Of a stretch of 6,298 bases of DNA, positions 5,057 through 6,298 are shown in pieces. Below the pieces are notes generated by a model that saw only the letters and a program-made list of their open reading frames with translations, searched no databases and was not told where the DNA came from. Within the stretch, counting starts at the first letter, position 1. Each line of letters begins with the position of its first letter. The position numbers and the translations under genes are program-made. Source of the stretch: an uncultured Campylobacter sp. (lineage in GTDB: Bacteria; Campylobacterota; Campylobacteria; Campylobacterales; Campylobacteraceae); the NCBI RefSeq assembly GCF_937997465.1, contig NZ_CALKTQ010000152.1, forward strand, positions 1 through 6,298, given 5' to 3'.

Positions 5057-6162
5057 GCAGAATACTGCGCGTCGAGGTACGGTATCAAATACCCATACCC
5101 CTGCTTCTCCATCTCCTCCTTTGGCACAAATCTCAGTGCAGCGCCGTTTATGCAGTATCTTAGCCCTCCTTTGTCGCGCGGACCATCGTCAAATACATGC
5201 CCCAGGTGCGAGTCCGACATCGCGGTTTTTACCTCGGTGCGCACCATACCGTGCGATAGATCGGACTTTTCGGCGATCAGGCTAGCATCTATCGGCTTAG
5301 TAAAGCTCGGCCACCCGCAGCCAGCGTCAAATTTGTCGTACGAGCTAAAAAGCGGCTGACCGTTTGTGATATCGACGTAGATACCGATACGCTCCTCGTC
5401 GTTTAGCTCGCTACTGTGTGGGCGCTCGGTCGCGGCGTGCTTTACGACGTCGTATGAGATGGCGCTTAGTTCATTTTTTAGCGTTGCGTCGTCTTTGTTT
5501 TTGTAGTTTTGCAAATTTTGCTTCATATCGCGCTTTTTGTCGCTCAAAATTTCGCCCTTTTTAGGCAGGCTCTCAAAGGTCACGTGGCAGTAGCCGTGTG
5601 GGTTTTTGTCCAGATAGTCCTGATGATACTCCTCGGCTTTGTAGATATTTTCTAGCGGCGCGACCTCCGTTACGATGGGCGCTTTGTAGTTTTTTTGTTG
5701 CTCGGAGATAAAGGCTCTGATCGCCGGCTCGTCCGCCGCATCGGTGTAGTAAATGCCCGTACGGTACTGCGTGCCGCGGTCGCCGCCTTGCTTGTTTAGG
5801 CTGGTCGGATCTATGGTGTTAAAGTAAAATTTGAGCAAATGCGGCAGGTCGATCACATACTCGTCGTATTCGACCCAGACGGCCTCTGCGGCGTTCGTAT
5901 CGCCCGTGCAGACCTGCTCGTAGCTAGGGTTTGGCACCTTTGAGTTTGCGTAGCCCGTGTAGGTGTTCACCACGCCCGGAAGCTGCTTTAGATAGGCCTC
6001 CGTACCCCAAAAGCACCCACCCGCTAGCACGATCGTTTTGTTTGCGACTGCAGATTCATTCGTATTATGATTCATCTGTTCTCCTTGTAAATTTAAAAAT
6101 ATACCTAAAAATAGCGCCAAAGCGCCGACTATTCCTGCTGTTTTTAACGTTTTGCCAAGCAT
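5050..6162 (-). CDS. msrAB: Fused peptide-methionine sulfoxide reductase MsrA-MsrB
   Basis: A 370-residue bifunctional enzyme that reduces both S- and R-methionine sulfoxide in proteins, restoring oxidised methionine at the cost of thioredoxin-type electrons. Residues 8-24 are one hydrophobic segment after two lysines, a Sec signal or anchor; no lipobox is present. MsrA domain about 43-197: catalytic Cys50 in GGCFWGTE, EAVWVEYD (93-100), EEYHQDYL (177-184) and recycling Cys192 in NPHGYCH. MsrB domain about 224-358: recycling Cys282 in GCGWPSF and catalytic Cys337 in RYCING, 55 residues apart as in Neisseria PilB. The two CxxC zinc pairs of E. coli MsrB are absent (VDITNGQ and AMSDSH stand there), as in other fused forms. 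There is no N-terminal thioredoxin-like domain of the PilB kind. AAGGAG stands 5 nt before Met1, and an identical AAGGAG stands 5 nt before Met30, so two starts are possible. Single-gene unit. Confidence 0.95.
   Translation of the reverse strand: MLGKTLKTAGIVGALALFLGIFLNLQGEQMNHNTNESAVANKTIVLAGGCFWGTEAYLKQLPGVVNTYTGYANSKVPNPSYEQVCTGDTNAAEAVWVEYDEYVIDLPHLLKFYFNTIDPTSLNKQGGDRGTQYRTGIYYTDAADEPAIRAFISEQQKNYKAPIVTEVAPLENIYKAEEYHQDYLDKNPHGYCHVTFESLPKKGEILSDKKRDMKQNLQNYKNKDDATLKNELSAISYDVVKHAATERPHSSELNDEERIGIYVDITNGQPLFSSYDKFDAGCGWPSFTKPIDASLIAEKSDLSHGMVRTEVKTAMSDSHLGHVFDDGPRDKGGLRYCINGAALRFVPKEEMEKQGYGYLIPYLDAQYSAK
6081..6086 (-). promoter_or_regulatory. Internal ribosome binding site for a second msrAB start
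   Basis: On the minus strand AAGGAG is followed by AACAG and then ATG at 6075-6073, which is Met30 of msrAB. Motif and spacing are the same as at the main start. Translation from here would give a 341-residue protein (MNHNTNESAV...) with both enzyme domains but without the hydrophobic segment. Confidence 0.6.
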
Positions 6163-6167
6163 TTTCG

Positions 6168-6173
6168 CTCCTT
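6168..6173 (-). promoter_or_regulatory. Ribosome binding site for full-length msrAB
   Basis: AAGGAG on the minus strand with CGAAA between it and the ATG at 6162-6160. This supports the upstream start that includes the signal segment. Confidence 0.75.
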
Positions 6174-6182
6174 ATGGCTTAA

Positions 6183-6188
6183 ATTTTA
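6183..6188 (-). promoter_or_regulatory. Candidate -10 box for msrAB
   Basis: TAAAAT on the minus strand, in the context TCTAAAAT, near the Campylobacter -10 pattern. Transcription would start near 6176, leaving a very short leader that just includes the first ribosome binding site. Upstream sequence is made of AAATTT words with no clear -35 box. Confidence 0.35.
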
Positions 6189-6231
6189 GACTAAATTTGA
6201 TTCGGGCAAATTTGACTTCAAATTTGACGGT

Positions 6232-6298
6232 TTTAAATTTTACGCACCGAGACCTGCGCCATGAAAATGCTAAATTTGGTTTGGTTAAATTTAGCGTT
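6232..6298 (+). repeat. Dispersed 67-bp repeat, copy C
   Basis: Matches bases 4538-4604 at 61 of 67 positions with no gaps and in the same orientation, and reaches the window edge, so it probably continues. Its terminal hairpin is one pair longer than in copy A: GCTAAATTT (6269-6277) and AAATTTAGC (6287-6295) around GGTTTGGTT. It lies behind the msrAB promoter. Confidence 0.85.

Noticed and set aside
4538..6298. CRISPR array made of the AAATTT-rich repeats
   Set aside because: The repeat copies are 67 bp, irregularly spaced, not all in one orientation and not separated by spacers of constant length; no cas gene is present.

Overview
The window looks like a chromosomal segment from an epsilonproteobacterium, most likely a Campylobacter of the moderately GC-rich oral group (C. 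showae, C. rectus or C. curvus type). The clues are the very frequent AAATTT-containing words in spacers and inside genes, promoters that are mainly a -10 box of the form gnTAnaAT, short AAGGA-type ribosome binding sites, and the resemblance of the proteins to families common in that group. The species call is an inference from style; no marker gene is present.

Layout. 1-158: a probable 3' end of an upstream gene, a hairpin terminator and a promoter. 159-851 (+): a small exported protein of unknown function. 921-2614 (-): a two-gene unit made of an SPL-type radical SAM protein followed, with a 4-base ATGA overlap, by a membrane-anchored alpha/beta hydrolase. 2615-2842: a divergent promoter region with competing inverted repeats and one doubtful 35-codon ORF. 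2843-4432 (+): a YbiT-type ABC-F ATPase. 4433-5049: 617 bases without a convincing gene but dense in structure. 5050-6162 (-): msrAB, a fused methionine sulfoxide reductase with an N-terminal export or anchor segment. 6163-6298: the msrAB promoter and another copy of a dispersed repeat.

The genes do not form one pathway. MsrAB repairs oxidised methionine, the ABC-F protein acts on ribosomes, and the radical SAM and hydrolase genes are co-transcribed but of unknown role. The most unusual parts are (i) the 4433-5049 spacer, which holds a 24-base perfect inverted repeat enclosing a strong terminator, a possible three-way-junction RNA with a copy of the 16S rRNA 3' tail, and a separate 61-nt compound hairpin; (ii) a 67-bp repeat present twice in direct orientation on either side of msrAB and once, in part, inverted; and (iii) two equally good ribosome binding sites in msrAB, one placed to make a full-length exported protein and one to make a form without the signal segment. 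I see no CRISPR array, tRNA, rRNA gene, transposase, integrase or recognisable defence system.
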